Of a DNA stretch of 64,000 nucleotides, positions 23,201-31,700 are shown one piece after another (within the stretch, counting starts at the first letter, position 1; every line of letters begins with the position of its first letter). The notes under the pieces are model-generated. The model was not told where the DNA came from. It worked only from the letters and a program-made list of their open reading frames with translations, and ran no database searches. The position numbers and the translations under genes were made by a program. Source of the DNA: Ricordea florida (taxonomy: Eukaryota; Cnidaria; Anthozoa; Corallimorpharia; Ricordeidae). Location: NCBI GenBank assembly GCA_949710005.1, contig OX453287.1, positions 3,943,622-4,007,621 of the forward strand, given 5' to 3'.

Positions 23201-25722
23201 GAAATAAACCAATCGTATTTCGAGAAAGTTATAGATAAGGCCTGCTCTTTCTTTGTGTCACGACCTTGGTCAAGCTCTGAAAAAAAAATTCTTTCACGTT
23301 GATATTGTGGTAAAATACAAATCGAATGTGGTTAAACATTTTGACCACTGTGATGACGCGTAGTCGTTGTCGATAAGAGTACAGACAACGCTTAACCACA
23401 TTCGATTTGTTAAATTGATGCTGTGGAAGTCAAGAAGTTTGAAGTCGAAACCGTTTCTTTAGTTCTTTTATCGTTCTTTTGATGTTTGTACCCTCATCAG
23501 TTGGCCGAGCAGTTGTACCAAACCATGAGCAAGCGCTTTAGTCAGAGTAAGAAGGTCTGGGTTGGTTTTGGTCAGTTCTACGTAAAGCAGAGGAAACTTG
23601 AAGTGGCCAGGAAATTGTTACAGCGGAGTTTAAAGAGTCTGCCAAAGAGAAAACGTGAGTTATTATTTTATTAATATTTAATCTTCATTCAATGTACTAA
23701 ATCCATGCGCGTGATTGGCTAAACTCAATCACGTGATTTTGTGATACGTCACGTCATCACCTAGTAACCGTGCACTAATGAGAATACATCATGCCATCAC
23801 ACAACGGCTGGCATCAAAATGGCAAGTTTTGTATTTCATTGAACTCAGATTGAATATTAAAAGGGTTAGAGACTTGAAATTCGTGGTTTGTTTACAAATA
23901 CACGCACTTGCTGGCTGTAAAATGAACTCGAAATTGTCAATACTGCACTCAGCTTCGCTTCGAGCAGTATTGACAATTTCTCGTTCATTTTACAGCCAGC
24001 GCGTGCGTGTATTTGTAAACAAACCACTCATTTCAGTCTCTAACCCGTAATTATTTACGGGAATCAAATCTGAGGCTGTTACTCTCTCATCGAGCTCCCC
24101 ATGAGTATCAATTGTATGTACTTTTCTTCTAATCCTGTACGTGTTTACCTCTTCAGACGTTGAGACGATCGTTAAGTTTGCACTGCTGGAGTTTAAGTAC
24201 GGTGAACCACAGCGTGGTCGGACGATGTTTGAAAGTATTTTGAACAACTACCCCAAGAGAAGTGACCTCTGGTCTGTGTACCTGGATATGATGATTAAAC
24301 TAGGAGACATCGAACCTGTCAGGTATGTGAGGTCGATAATGTCCGATAATCCAGTTAATCATAACTATAACAAAATTCTCAAATCTGATTGGCTATCAAC
24401 TGCCCTGATTTCATCCTTAATAGGACAGTTAAATAGGACAGTACGCGTCATGCCTGAGTCATTGGACAGTACGCGCCATCACGCGCACGCTTAAATGGCC
24501 TTTTTTTTTCACTTCTGGCATAAACAATCTTGGAATTTCATGTATCTTGATTTAAATTTAATTTTGTTACAGTTATGATTAATTGGTAATAAGACTTGGT
24601 GTCGTCCAATTCGGTCTGCAATCATACTCGTGATTAAACAAATCGGACTCCTGCTACGCGGTCGTCCGATTTTGTTAATCACTCGTATGATAATTGGACT
24701 CCACTCAGTCCTATTACCATTACTAATTAGCCTGCGCTGCTAACGAACTTAGCAGACAACAGATCTGGCTCCATCGGCTAAGCTCCCCGACTAGTCGGCA
24801 CCAGTTTGGGGACAGGACTGAGCTATGAGGTCAGTAAAGAGTTGATCTTACTCTGACGATTGGTCTGCAAGGTCAAACCAGATCTTGTACAGATTTTTCA
24901 AAATGATCTGGATCCAGTCTAAGCGTGAAACAGTATACAATTAATGTACGGTCCCGATGGACAATCAGCGGCACGTGACCAAGAATCAACCAATCACAGT
25001 GCTCGTTTTGTTGCGTGAAAGTCAAGGTACATAACAATAGCAGGATACATCTTAATTCGTGAAGGAAAGAAACCAGACTGGTCTCAGTTACACAATTTGT
25101 TTTAAATGCAATGTCGACTTCGTTAGATCTTACATTCTTGAAGGATTTCAGTGTTTTGGAGGGATAATGGGGAAGCGATCCCAGGCCTTTTAATCATTTC
25201 AACTGTGAAGCTTCGGGTCTGCGGTCACTTCCACAAGACTATTGTGATTTATAAAATAACTCAGATGCTACGCGCGCGCTGATTGGTCGAAAACCTATGG
25301 GTTATTGTGCCGGCAAACCATAGAAAAGAGAAACATTTTCTGTTTTTATCTTAAGTTAGTTTATAAAAGCAATGAACTGCAGTTTCTATGGGTTTACTGA
25401 CGTAACAAACCACGCGGGATGTTTGTTGTTATCGTTTTTGGCTTAAATGGCCATTGATATGCATGGCTTTTAAATTGAAGGGATAATGATCTAGATCAAA
25501 GATCCAGTCTAAGGTGAAGTTAATGTTGGTGTAATTTCGTTTTTTCTTTCACCCAGGCAAATATTTGAGAGAGTGATACATATCAACTTTTCCTCAAAAA
25601 AGATGAAACAGTTTTTCAAAAGATACCTGGACTTCGAACGAAAATATGGCGATTCCTTTAGCGTGGAGAAAGTGAAGACCAAAGCGATGGAGTATGTGGA
25701 ATCTAAGGCTGCACTCAGTTGA
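298..25722 (+). CDS. PDCD11: RRP5/PDCD11 homologue, 3' part (22 exons; 5' end outside window)
   Basis: RRP5/PDCD11 is a nucleolar factor for pre-rRNA processing and small-subunit assembly, built of tandem S1 RNA-binding domains then HAT repeats. Exons placed from splice sites and matching phases: 298-408, 1448-1518, 2107-2199, 3215-3314, 4051-4133, 6220-6282, 7551-7695, 11117-11219, 11931-12114, 12928-12987, 13302-13333, 13425-13536, 14308-14421, 15543-15760, 18934-19022, 20723-20836, 20927-20995, 21984-22168, 22789-22957, 23501-23654, 24157-24322, 25557-25722. S1-type segments run through 14421 (for example [31 protein letters not shown]). A Lys/Glu-rich and acidic linker spans 15543-20995. 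HAT repeats follow ([36 protein letters not shown]), ending in a TGA at 25720. Phases agree at every junction except 7695/11117, where phase fits but an S1 segment expected from the family is absent. The order of S1 then HAT blocks and the LSTGFDW linker motif identify the family with high confidence. Confidence 0.93.
1317..1399 (-). repeat. tRNA-derived SINE head (Thr-like)
   Basis: Read on the - strand, the segment has an A box (GTGGCCGAGTGG) and a B box (GGGTTCGATTCC), with an anticodon stem CCGGA..TCTGG around loop CTTGTAA (anticodon TGT). The acceptor ends do not pair well and the T stem is imperfect. I therefore call a tRNA-derived retroposon head or tRNA pseudogene, not a working tRNA. 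Confidence 0.65.
1707..1752. repeat. (TG)n microsatellite
   Basis: An almost pure TG run with one TA interruption in an RRP5 intron. Confidence 0.95.
2607..3075. repeat. (TTA)n-rich simple-repeat stretches
   Basis: TTA/ATT triplet runs at 2607-2660, 2785-2850 and 2995-3075, interrupted by AT-rich unique DNA in an intron. Confidence 0.9.
4299..4402. repeat. (AAT)n microsatellite
   Basis: About 30 AAT triplets with few interruptions in an RRP5 intron. Confidence 0.95.
5003..5389. mobile_element. Nonautonomous DNA transposon with about 80-bp terminal inverted repeats
   Basis: The left end begins CAGGAGCTCATTACCCGGAG and the right end is its inverse (CTCCGGGTAATGGGCTCCTG). Similarity continues inward to GGTTATTTTTAG, about 80 bp from each end. 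AGTAAC occurs just outside both ends, offset by one base on the right, and may be the remains of a target duplication. No transposase is encoded. The ends resemble hAT-type CAGG termini; that assignment is tentative. Confidence 0.75.
6428..6512. mobile_element. MITE of the TTAACCCTTT family
   Basis: The ends are TTAACCATTTAAGCCCC and GAAGGGTTAA. The core AGTAAAATCGTCTGGCGTTA is shared with copies at 37,575 and 42,891. Confidence 0.7.
7785..8110. mobile_element. MITE carrying a short captured reading frame
   Basis: The copy is also present, inverted, at about 11,530-11,815. Markers shared by both are TAAATCTACTAG, a Not I-like GCGGCCGC, a small hairpin around CTATTCTGTGATAGA, and a second hairpin around the block ATAGTTGACNAGGGC. 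Between 7901 and 7993 an ATG opens a 30-codon frame starting [20 protein letters not shown]. This resembles the N-terminus of DUF3504/Crypton-type tyrosine-recombinase proteins of animals (family knowledge, not searched), so the MITE may descend from such a transposon. Confidence 0.6.
8120..8420. repeat. Interspersed repeat, uninterrupted copy
   Basis: It shares the blocks TTCGAGTTCTCCCAAACTTT, TTTGATGACCAAA and GTCAACAGCTCGTG with 11,256-11,885. The family is not recognised. There is no credible protein in either strand. Confidence 0.6.
9124..9317. repeat. 194-bp near-perfect palindrome (foldback)
   Basis: The left arm begins AGAAATTGGGTAAATCAAAC and the right arm ends with its inverse. The centre is GTCGGAGCTCCGAC at about 9214-9227. 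Arms of about 90 bp differ at only a few places. It could be a foldback element or two copies of a MITE end joined head to head. It lies in the long RRP5 intron 7,696-11,116. Confidence 0.85.
9795..9907. repeat. Foldback hairpin repeat
   Basis: AACAATTAGATTATGAGCTC is mirrored by GCGAATAATCTAATTGTT around a central GAGGCCAAAGGCC. Related hairpins occur at 8012-8105 and 11,535-11,600. Confidence 0.7.
10060..10360. repeat. Foldback repeat with GGTGAATATTCACC palindromes
   Basis: AACAATTATTCGCC at 10,060 is mirrored by GGCGAATAATTGTT at about 10,150, with two GGTGAATATTCACC palindromes inside. A second outer pair (AGGTGATTAT / ATAATCACCT) reaches about 10,350. The open frame through it is a by-product of the repeat. 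Confidence 0.65.
11530..11815. mobile_element. Inverted copy of the 7,785 MITE, nested in another repeat
   Basis: It carries the same markers as 7,785-8,110 in reverse orientation (GAAGAAGCGGCCGCCATTAC, GATTTATACTAAT). It interrupts a second repeat whose halves lie at 11,256-11,529 and 11,816-11,885. The uninterrupted version of that repeat is at about 8,120-8,420. Confidence 0.65.
12202..12305. mobile_element. 104-bp hAT-type MITE with 8-bp target duplication
   Basis: Perfect 23-bp terminal inverted repeats begin GGTAGGTACGTGGTGTAAGC. The exact direct repeat CTCACTTT lies immediately outside both ends (12194-12201 and 12306-12313). An 8-bp duplication is the hallmark of hAT (and P) transposition. 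The perfect repeats suggest a fairly recent insertion. Confidence 0.9.
12421..12543. mobile_element. MITE with about 48-bp terminal inverted repeats
   Basis: The left arm includes CAAATTTTATTTTCCTTTGT and the right arm ACAAAGGAAAATAAAATTTT, with outer GTAGTTCAA / TTGAACCAC. There is no coding content. Confidence 0.7.
12988..13301 (+). other. GC-AG intron of the RRP5 gene
   Basis: The exon 12928-12987 ends at ATCAAG followed by GCAAGAAG, so the donor is GC rather than GT. The acceptor is TTATCATAG before 13302. The reading frame needs this junction: the 32-bp exon 13302-13333 joins in phase, and the join continues into 13425. GC donors with a strong AAG|GCAAG context are a known minor class of U2 introns. 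No GT donor nearby keeps the frame. Confidence 0.75.
13990..14075 (+). repeat. tRNA-derived SINE head (Thr AGT-like)
   Basis: A-box-like TGGCTCAGTGGTAGAGCG and B-box-like GGTTCGACTTC flank an anticodon arm CCGAA-CTAGTAA-TCGGA (anticodon AGT). It sits in an RRP5 intron and belongs to the same family as the - strand copies near 15,900 and 22,350, which argues for a SINE rather than a functional tRNA. Confidence 0.65.
14436..14634. mobile_element. MITE with GTGTTCCTTTGGTTTGATCC termini
   Basis: The left end GTGTTCCTTTGGTTTGATCC is mirrored on the right by GGATCAAACCAAAGAAACAC, with an internal hairpin around CATCAAAGGAACC / GGTTCCTTTGACG. It starts only 15 nt after the splice donor at 14422. 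A diverged relative lies at about 30,163-30,340. Confidence 0.75.
15874..16025 (-). repeat. tRNA-derived SINE copy
   Basis: On the - strand this reads TGGTTCAGTGGTAGAGCG, then an anticodon arm and a degenerate B box. About 65 bp of shared non-tRNA sequence upstream (plus-strand motifs GTAAGGCCATTAAACT and CATACTGCTAGGATTTGAA) is also present at 22,400-22,460, defining one SINE family. Confidence 0.65.
16234..18278 (+). mobile_element. hAT-superfamily transposon, internally reduced
   Basis: The termini CAGGGGCGGATCCAG / CTGGATCCGCCCCTG are inverted. GTGGT occurs directly outside both ends (16229-16233 and 18279-18283); short 5-bp duplications are known for some hAT groups. A TATA box (CGTATATAAAGG, about 16,693) precedes the transposase frame at 16,809. 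The right half lacks the hAT dimerisation/catalytic C-terminus, so the copy is non-autonomous. It lies in the RRP5 intron 15,761-18,933. Confidence 0.85.
16809..17749 (+). pseudogene. hAT transposase with TTF-type zinc finger, frameshifted and truncated
   Basis: The first frame (16,809-17,363) has the TTF-type finger pattern of ZMYM/hAT transposases: [25 protein letters not shown] and a following [11 protein letters not shown]. It closes at a TAG inside the block GGAAAAACAACATAG. Resuming one base out of frame gives a continuous frame to 17,749 with a DUF4371-like start of the catalytic core ([20 protein letters not shown]). A lost A in the A-run would explain the break. Beyond 17,750 no transposase sequence is visible, so the C-terminal catalytic and dimerisation parts are deleted. 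Confidence 0.8.
19081..19430. repeat. 106-bp minisatellite, about 3 diverged units
   Basis: Units start near 19081, 19201, 19307 and 19411, each with a core like CTTTGGAAAGCTACTGA and CAGTACTGTACTGT. They are recognisably the same family as the array at the left window edge, 19 kb away in the same gene. Confidence 0.8.
19545..19610. repeat. Interspersed repeat end, inverted relative at 24,964
   Basis: CACTGTGATTGGTTGATTCT and CACGTGTCCTTG recur, inverted, at 24,964-25,035. They are probably two ends or fragments of one DNA-transposon family. Confidence 0.5.
22322..22465 (-). repeat. tRNA-derived SINE copy, same family as 15,874
   Basis: The plus strand carries AGTTCTCCCAATAGAAGTC, then GACGTTTACCACTGAGCT and GCAAGGCTATTAAACTTGG, matching the 15,874-16,025 copy base for base over most of its length. 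Both are in RRP5 introns and in the same orientation. Confidence 0.65.
22597..22650. repeat. (AATCA)n-like microsatellite
   Basis: A degenerate array of AAATC/AATCA units in an RRP5 intron. Confidence 0.8.
23001..23410. repeat. Hairpin-rich MITE cluster
   Basis: TCGTCACGCAACGCTTCT is mirrored at once by GAAGAGCGTTGCGTGACGA (23,001-23,046). Further right, ACAAATCGAATGTGGTTAA is mirrored by TTAACCACATTCGATTTGT (about 23,316-23,412). There is no coding content. Confidence 0.6.
23844..24075. repeat. Long inverted repeat (about 100-bp arms)
   Basis: The left arm includes GGTTTGTTTACAAATACACG and ATTGTCAATACTGC. The right arm carries GCAGTATTGACAAT and CGTGTATTTGTAAACAAACC. The loop is only about 15 bp (ACTCAGCTTCGCTTC). 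Outer arms (GGGTTAGAGACT / AGTCTCTAACCC) still match. It ends 80 bp before an RRP5 exon. Confidence 0.8.
24576..24731. mobile_element. MITE with diverged terminal inverted repeats
   Basis: TTAATTGGTAATAAGACTTGG faces CCTATTACCATTACTAATTAG, and ATCATACTCGTGATTAA faces TTAATCACTCGTATGAT inside it. There is no coding content. Confidence 0.6.
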
Positions 25723-25739
25723 CAATAACCATATTGGCA

Positions 25740-25745
25740 ATTAAA
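25740..25745 (+). promoter_or_regulatory. Candidate polyadenylation signal of the RRP5 gene
   Basis: ATTAAA, the commonest variant of the animal polyadenylation hexamer, lies 17 nt after the stop codon of the last exon. The short spacing is unusual, so a later signal is possible. Confidence 0.4.
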
Positions 25746-26721
25746 GATTTGATCGTCATTCAGAGGCCACTTGAAGTCTTGCTTTTCGTAAGCTTTTTCG
25801 GATCTCTCGAGGGTTTTCAAACCTTTCTAACCAGTGACGGAATTACAGCTTGAAGGCTTTGTGACTTTTCGCGTATACGACTAAGTGGTAAATGTTGTGT
25901 TGCTCAGGAACGTATCTGATCACAACTGCAGGAGAGTGTCACGATAACGTTGGATTCACAATAAGCAAATGTAACGACAAGTGGACGGAAAGCGCGTTTA
26001 TTAACGCGCACTCTGAGTGAGAAAACAGTCGCAATTTCAGAAACTCGCGTTAGCAGAGTTACGTTTGTTGAAAGCTTACAGGCAAGGAGGAACACTTATA
26101 CATTTGTATTTCGTTGTATTGCGATATTCAACCAGTGAAGGAAGCAGTGGTATTTAGCTGTCCTTCGATCGTAATTTTAATCCGTTTTCGAATCCTACCT
26201 TTTGTCTTGTTTGCTCCATCGAGTTTCGAGCATTGTGTGGAGAAAATATTGAAGAGATTTCAAACTCTAGTGCGAGAAGGCTAGATTTGAACACACAGGA
26301 CACAAGTAATAAATGAAATATTAGAGTTTAGCTGCTTTACTTCCCTTGCGAACTCCACCGCCTCTCTTGTTTGCTACATAAAGTTACGAGAATCGAGTTG
26401 AGAAAATAAAGAAACTGAAAAATCTAGAGCTGCCGGGGTGAGGGGAGCGGTAGACTAGAGCATACAGGACGCACAAGCAATACATAAAGCAGTAGGGTTT
26501 AGCTGCTACCCTACCAACTCTCCTGTTTGCGTTTTTGGTGAGGAGAATTGAGTTGAGACCAATATAGGAAGAGTCTGAATCATCTAGTTCGAAGAAGCTA
26601 GATTAGAACGGGACACACCTAACGAATGAAGGGTTTTTGCTTATTTTCATAATTTGCGAATTCTACCACGTCTATCACTTTATTAACAGGTCTCAATTGC
26701 AGAGGTTAAATAGGACAGTCA

Positions 26722-26935
26722 TTAACCCTTTAACCCCTGAGATCAAAATCGTAATTCTTCTAACTGATCTCAAAACATCTTTCATTACATCAATGTGGAG
26801 ATTTTGGTGTTATATAAAAAAAAAAACCTATGTGAGTTTTCAGATTGCATATTCTCATGAGCTCTACAGTTGCCTCTGTAGTAATATGTTTAAGAGAAGA
26901 TGCATGTTGGTCACTCTCAGGGAGTAAAGGGTTAA
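26722..26935. mobile_element. MITE of the TTAACCCTTT family
   Basis: Left end TTAACCCTTTAACCCCTGAG; right end CTCAGGGAGTAAAGGGTTAA, a good inverted match. The length is close to that of the 37,243 copy. Confidence 0.75.
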
Positions 26936-27409
26936 AAGAACCCAGGGGCGTGGCTTGGACTTTTCAAAGGGGTGGGGGGGGGGGGGGTCACGCTATGTCA
27001 CAACCTTGGTTCTTACCAGATTGGCATGTCAACATCCGTGCTATAATTTTAGGATTTTACATTTACAGTTTTAATGCACATAGCTTATTATTTAAACATA
27101 TTTCTAGGTCTATAATTTAATTTTAATACTATTCTATGTATTATTTTAATTTTATATTACTAAATACACGCAGGAGCCCATTACACGGCCCCACCAGCTC
27201 CGCTGAACATTCCATCGTGTTTAAATAAAGAGTCAGTTCAGTTCAGTGCGGCGTTTTACTAAATGCAACTATCTAGCACTGGAAAAGATTTATTGCATAT
27301 AGATGCTTCGGATTCGCATGTTTTCGCCACCTGAATTCTACGGACATTAAACGATTATCTCACCAAGGTCGGAAACCCCTGCACTTTCCCCCACCCACCC
27401 CCCTTCCCT

Positions 27410-27560
27410 TGGAGTGACCTACCTCAGAAGGGACCTACCCGAGAAGGTACCTCCCCGATAAGGAAGCTATCTGGGAGGGGACCTACCTTTTAAAGTACTT
27501 ACCCGAGAAAGGACTAACGTAAGAAGGGACCTACCTGAGAAGGGGGATCTACCTGAGATG
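27410..27560. repeat. Minisatellite, unit like GGGACCTACCCGAGAA
   Basis: About eight diverged units of 16-18 bp, for example GGGACCTACCCGAGAAGG and GGGACCTACCTGAGAAGG. Confidence 0.7.
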
Positions 27561-28025
27561 AAATCTAATCAACCAAGCATCTCAAACATCTCACGCAAAT
27601 CAAGCAACTCAAGCACCTCATGTAAGGGACGGACCATTAGAAAAGTGATGGGGGGGGGGGTGGGGAATTTTCAGCTTGCACGAATTTTTTCGCTCACTGC
27701 TTTTGCAGGAATTTTTTTTTTTAGGTGAACCTCTCTGCACGAATTTTTTTTACTACGTGTGAAAAAGTCACAATTGGACCTTCCTTCTGCATGAATTTTT
27801 TTTTTTTTACCTTCTTCTTTGCATGAATTTTTTTTTTGGCATTTTGCCTTGCATGAATTTTTTTTGTTTTTTTCCCCACCCCACCCCCCCCCCCCTTCAT
27901 CACTTTTCTAATGGTCCGTCCCTAACCTGGACAAGTTCCAAGCACTTCAAGCACCTCAAGCAAGCCAAGCACCTCACGCAAGTCAAGCACCTCAAGCAAT
28001 CCAAGCACCTCATGCAACATAAGTA
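27560..28025. repeat. 10-bp minisatellite (CAAGCACCTC), split by a MITE
   Basis: Units such as CAAGCACCTCA and CAAGCAACTCA run on both sides of the inserted element at 27,626-27,922. The array was therefore in place before the insertion. Confidence 0.75.
27626..27922. mobile_element. 297-bp PIF/Harbinger-type MITE
   Basis: Perfect inverted termini GGGACGGACCATTAGAAAAG. A TAA triplet stands directly outside each end (27623-27625 and 27923-27925), the 3-bp duplication typical of PIF/Harbinger. The interior has T-rich GCATGAATTTTTTT-like repeats on one arm and G/C homopolymers next to the termini. Confidence 0.85.
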
Positions 28026-28473
28026 AGGTACATTGAATGTATACGGTATAATGTATGTCTTCATACATGACAGGCCTACCTCTACCTTGAAAGACACCGC
28101 TGATAACAACGTGAACTCACCTTCATTTCACGCCCGGGGTCTCGACCCCGGGGTCCGCTCGGAGTAAATCGCCCGAAAATCGTCCCGTTCTTTAGAGCCG
28201 CAATATGCAGGAATTGCTCCGATTTCAAAAGTAAACTTCAGGTGCGGTTGAACGATAATGAGCAGTTTTAAACGACATAAGAGTGACTAGTTCTCAAAGT
28301 CTGCGGGTTTCTTTACCAAGGCTTCAGACTATTGCAGCATTCAGTGCCAAAATCAGACAAGCATAGCGCCATAATGAAGACAACGTCGACGCGCCGCTCA
28401 CTTGATCTTTTCTCTTAAACAATACGTTTGATTGTGGACTGATTTTGAACCAGTGAGTGTATTGTAAAAATAA

Positions 28474-28553
28474 ATGGCATTGTTTACTTCGAAGGACAAG
28501 CGGAATGTCAAGTATCACTTTGCTAGCAATGAAAAGTTGTTGAAAGAGCAAAG
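28474..28553 (+). CDS. Candidate orphan first coding exon (unknown gene)
   Basis: An ATG in a fair context (AAATAAATGG) opens 26 codons starting MALFTSKDKRNVKYHFASNE. It then meets a strong donor (CAAAG|GTGAGT) in phase 2. CpG-rich DNA lies upstream. It cannot splice to the CREBRF exon at 32,034 without an immediate stop. I see no downstream partner exon before 31,700. It could be the start of a small gene, a relic, or chance; the protein is not recognised. Confidence 0.3.
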
Positions 28554-31421
28554 GTGAGTGTTTCGACTTTCATTTGACGCTTGATTTTCATCTCCAGAAA
28601 TATAAGTAAATATCCGAGTCTGTTTGCGTTAAGTACACTACCATTTCTTAGTGTTAACTGTATTGTTGTAAGAAAAAAACTTTAGCCCGTACAGTGTAAC
28701 TGACATTAGTGTGTTTCTGGCACTAGTAGGAAGGGAACAGTCTTAAATTGCCAGTCTTAAACGTCTTTAGGTTCTGGGTGAGATCAAGCTCTCTTTCTGA
28801 CTTAATTAACTTCTTTCACTCCGTTCCAGTTAGTTAACTCATTACATTGGATTAAATATTTTCTCTTTTTACACCCCCTGTTAGTATTGTTTTTGTATCG
28901 AAAGTCCCTAGAACCTTGATAGCTGTGACTCAGAAGTGATAATTGAATGTAATTTAATAATGATTACCATTTAATAGTAACTTAGTAATAATTATCATTC
29001 TTGATTGAAGATTTATTACTCAATCAACGATACCAATGATGCATCCGTGTGAAACACTATTTTATTTGGTAATTTCCAGCCCTTTTTTTTTTTGTCTTTG
29101 TCTTTTAATAGTCCAGACTGTCAAATTATACTCAAAGTGCTTTCATGTTTCCTCTTAAGGTTTAAGTTGTTGAACAGTTGGTGATTTGCAGTATCTTGGA
29201 TAGAAGTGAGTTAATGCAATATTGATGTTTGTGGCAGGACTTCATGTATAAATCACTTGTCATTGTTACTAAACTGGTAAAAATCTCTATGTGGATTAAT
29301 AAGTTATATCTGTTAATTTGCACCCCTGCCCTCCCTCCCTCATGTCTGGGAGTAGGAGACCAGACATTTTTCTATAGGTTAGAGTGGGTTGGGGCTGGTG
29401 CAAAACTGAATATGCTATGTTTGGTTTTCCCTGACTGACACATATCGCTAGGCGTTATTTTGGAATAATTTCTGCACAGGTCCCTACTTCATTATGCATG
29501 CTGAAGCTGTTTGGTGTAATGCACATGCAAATTATATTTCTTGTGTTTGAAGAACAAAATAGTATAGTTATAGAATGCATAATGAAGTAGGGACCTGTGC
29601 GGAAATCATTCCATTATTTTTCTGACCTCTCCCCCCATCCGTCCCCTCCTGAATGTATGAAATAAGAATCAAATATGATTTTTGCTGGCTACATATTCAA
29701 ACAAATATAGGTAGGTCCCCTTTTTGGCCATGCATAAAAATTGGTGACCCACCCCTATTTGTACCACCACCCCCCCCCCCTCCTCTCTCGCCACCCTAGA
29801 AATAATGACCAGTCCCTAATTCTTATGCTTATTCAGTCAAACAAGAAACAACAAGTTTTGTTGTTGGTGACTCACATCATTCAAAAACAAAATTAATGCT
29901 ATTTTTGTTGCCTGCTTGCTTGGCCAAGCTGGCCAGGTGCACTTTAGTACATGGAAAATTTCTAGCCCAGCTAGCTACGATGCCAGTACTTCCAAACCAA
30001 GATTTTGAATATAAACTGGCATGGGCTGGCTCGATTGTCATACAATTATTGTTTAGTTGATTTTTGTTACATTTTGTTTAACGTAAGAGGTCTTTGTTAA
30101 CTGAGCCAACTTCGCAAAATGAACCTAGCTTCCTCTAACCAGCGCCTTTAAATTAACAGTTTGAGGGTCCATTCCTTGATCAGGATTTGGATTTGTGACC
30201 CAAAGTCACTGGTATCATGGCTTATTAAAGGAACCAATGCATCCTTGCCTCGAACGAATTCATGGGCTCCTTAATTGATTCAACTTAACCTGCATGATCT
30301 TGGATCACAAATCCAGATTGGGACCATACACTAAAAAGACTTATTTTCTGAAAACATGCCATCTTGTGTGAACAACCCTATAAGCTGTTTTGGTGCCAGG
30401 CTGCCGTGGACTTTGCAGACATCATTGGTTTAATTCTTGAAAACCTGTCAGGTTCTGGAAATATAATGATAATTGGCAGAGGAAATGGGAAAAGATAGCA
30501 GGCTTTATTTTGAAAGAACTATCTGGTTGTTCAGTATCTGTAATGACAAGCAGGGGGCCATCTTAAGAAGATAAGTGAGTCGTTTAATATATTAAGACTT
30601 CCTATAATAGCTGGGCTGATTTTTTGTCAAACAGTAACTTACCTGAAGTGCTTACTAGATTTTTAACAACCCAGCCATAGTTTAAATTTTTTCATGTTTT
30701 GTTTTTGATTTAGTTCTACTAATTTTTTTTTTTTTATTTTTCTAAATTAACGTTCATTTTTAAACAAAACAGAGTATTTTGTAGCATGGGTTTACGCGTG
30801 AATTTAAACAGCTGAAGGGTGTAGAAGTTTTGTTTCTTTAGATTTGTATTTGAATACACCATATAAGATATTGCTACACTCAGTGGACATGTGATAGAAT
30901 AATTTTGATGACGATGGGAAATACGCATTTATCGATTATTGAGTTCGAAGCTAAATGCTCCACATGGTAGATATTGTCGACGCGGCTTGAGAAAAATATA
31001 CGGTTCTCTTTATACACGTGTACTTCTTCGGTGCAGACATGATTTTCGACGCTCATAAAAGCGAAAGGTTAATGAATTACTGGCAAGGAACTCTGAAACG
31101 GAATACCCAGAGGCATTAAATGGAAAAAACAATCAAAGATTTCCTTCAATAACAATAAGTATTGGTACACTTCCCTTCTTGGAATCTTTGGTTTGACCAG
31201 CCGTCGGAAGTCGAACGAAACGCCCCGAATTTTTTTTTTAATTTAAAGCCCGTAGGAAATTACACTGAATTTTGTTCACTCTTATTGAACCCAAGTAATG
31301 TCGACTTTAACCTATCGCTCCCTTTTTTTCTATTTTGGGGGTACGTAAATAAATTTTTCTTACATCGGACACGGGTGAAAAACGTGCCCCAGGTCATCTT
31401 ATGTTCCTCAATATTTCGCTG
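28554..31421. other. Intergenic or intronic DNA without recognisable gene
   Basis: AT-rich unique DNA with a MITE at 29,461 and a relative of the 14,436 MITE near 30,163-30,340. There are poly-C and poly-T tracts near 29,770 and 30,725. No exon-like frame with splice sites stands out. Confidence 0.5.
29461..29613. mobile_element. 153-bp MITE with about 40-bp inverted repeats
   Basis: The left end TGGAATAATTTCTGCACAGG and right end CCTGTGCGGAAATCATTCCA match through ATTATGCAT inward. TTATTT stands outside both ends (29455-29460, 29614-29619), a plausible 6-bp duplication. Confidence 0.8.
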
Positions 31422-31700
31422 AGTGATGCTGACGTCATAGTGATATTCCAAAGTGCGGTCGTGATTGGATTCGCCCGCTGTGACTGCATGACGTAAATCG
31501 TAAACCAGGATATTCCAGTTTTCCGCCTCCTTCTTTTTGTTACCGCTTAAATCCCCGAACATGGAACATTCTAGAGGTTTAGGCTCGTTGCTTGTCAGTG
31601 TAAACCGTGTTTTTACCTCGGGATTTGATTGCACCGTTTGGCATTTCTGGAGTGTTTTCGTACGGTCGTCGTGACAATAGCCTCAGATAGGTGGAGCAAG
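31422..31700 (+). promoter_or_regulatory. Probable CREBRF promoter with CRE-like sites
   Basis: The palindromic cAMP/UPR response element TGACGTCA lies at 31430-31437 and a variant TGACGTAA at 31489-31496. An inverted CCAAT box (ATTGG) lies at 31464-31468 between them. All are 205-272 bp upstream of the inferred start codon. No clear TATA box is seen. The sites suggest control by CREB/ATF-type factors, the same class the encoded protein is known to modulate; that link is inference. Confidence 0.5.

Larger units (their letters stand above)
25746..28473. other. Intergenic DNA, repeats only
   Basis: No convincing gene was seen. The stretch holds a MITE at 26,722, a poly-G tract near 26,974, two short-unit minisatellites (27,410-27,560 and 27,560-28,025) and a Harbinger-type MITE inside the second. 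A CpG-rich segment (28,130-28,200, with CCCGGGGTCTCGACCCCGGGG-like symmetry) precedes the orphan exon candidate at 28,474 and could be promoter DNA. Confidence 0.6.

Noticed and set aside
27560..28025. CRISPR-like array
   Set aside because: The short repeats (about 10 bp) have no unique spacers, and the context is a eukaryotic genome; it is a minisatellite.
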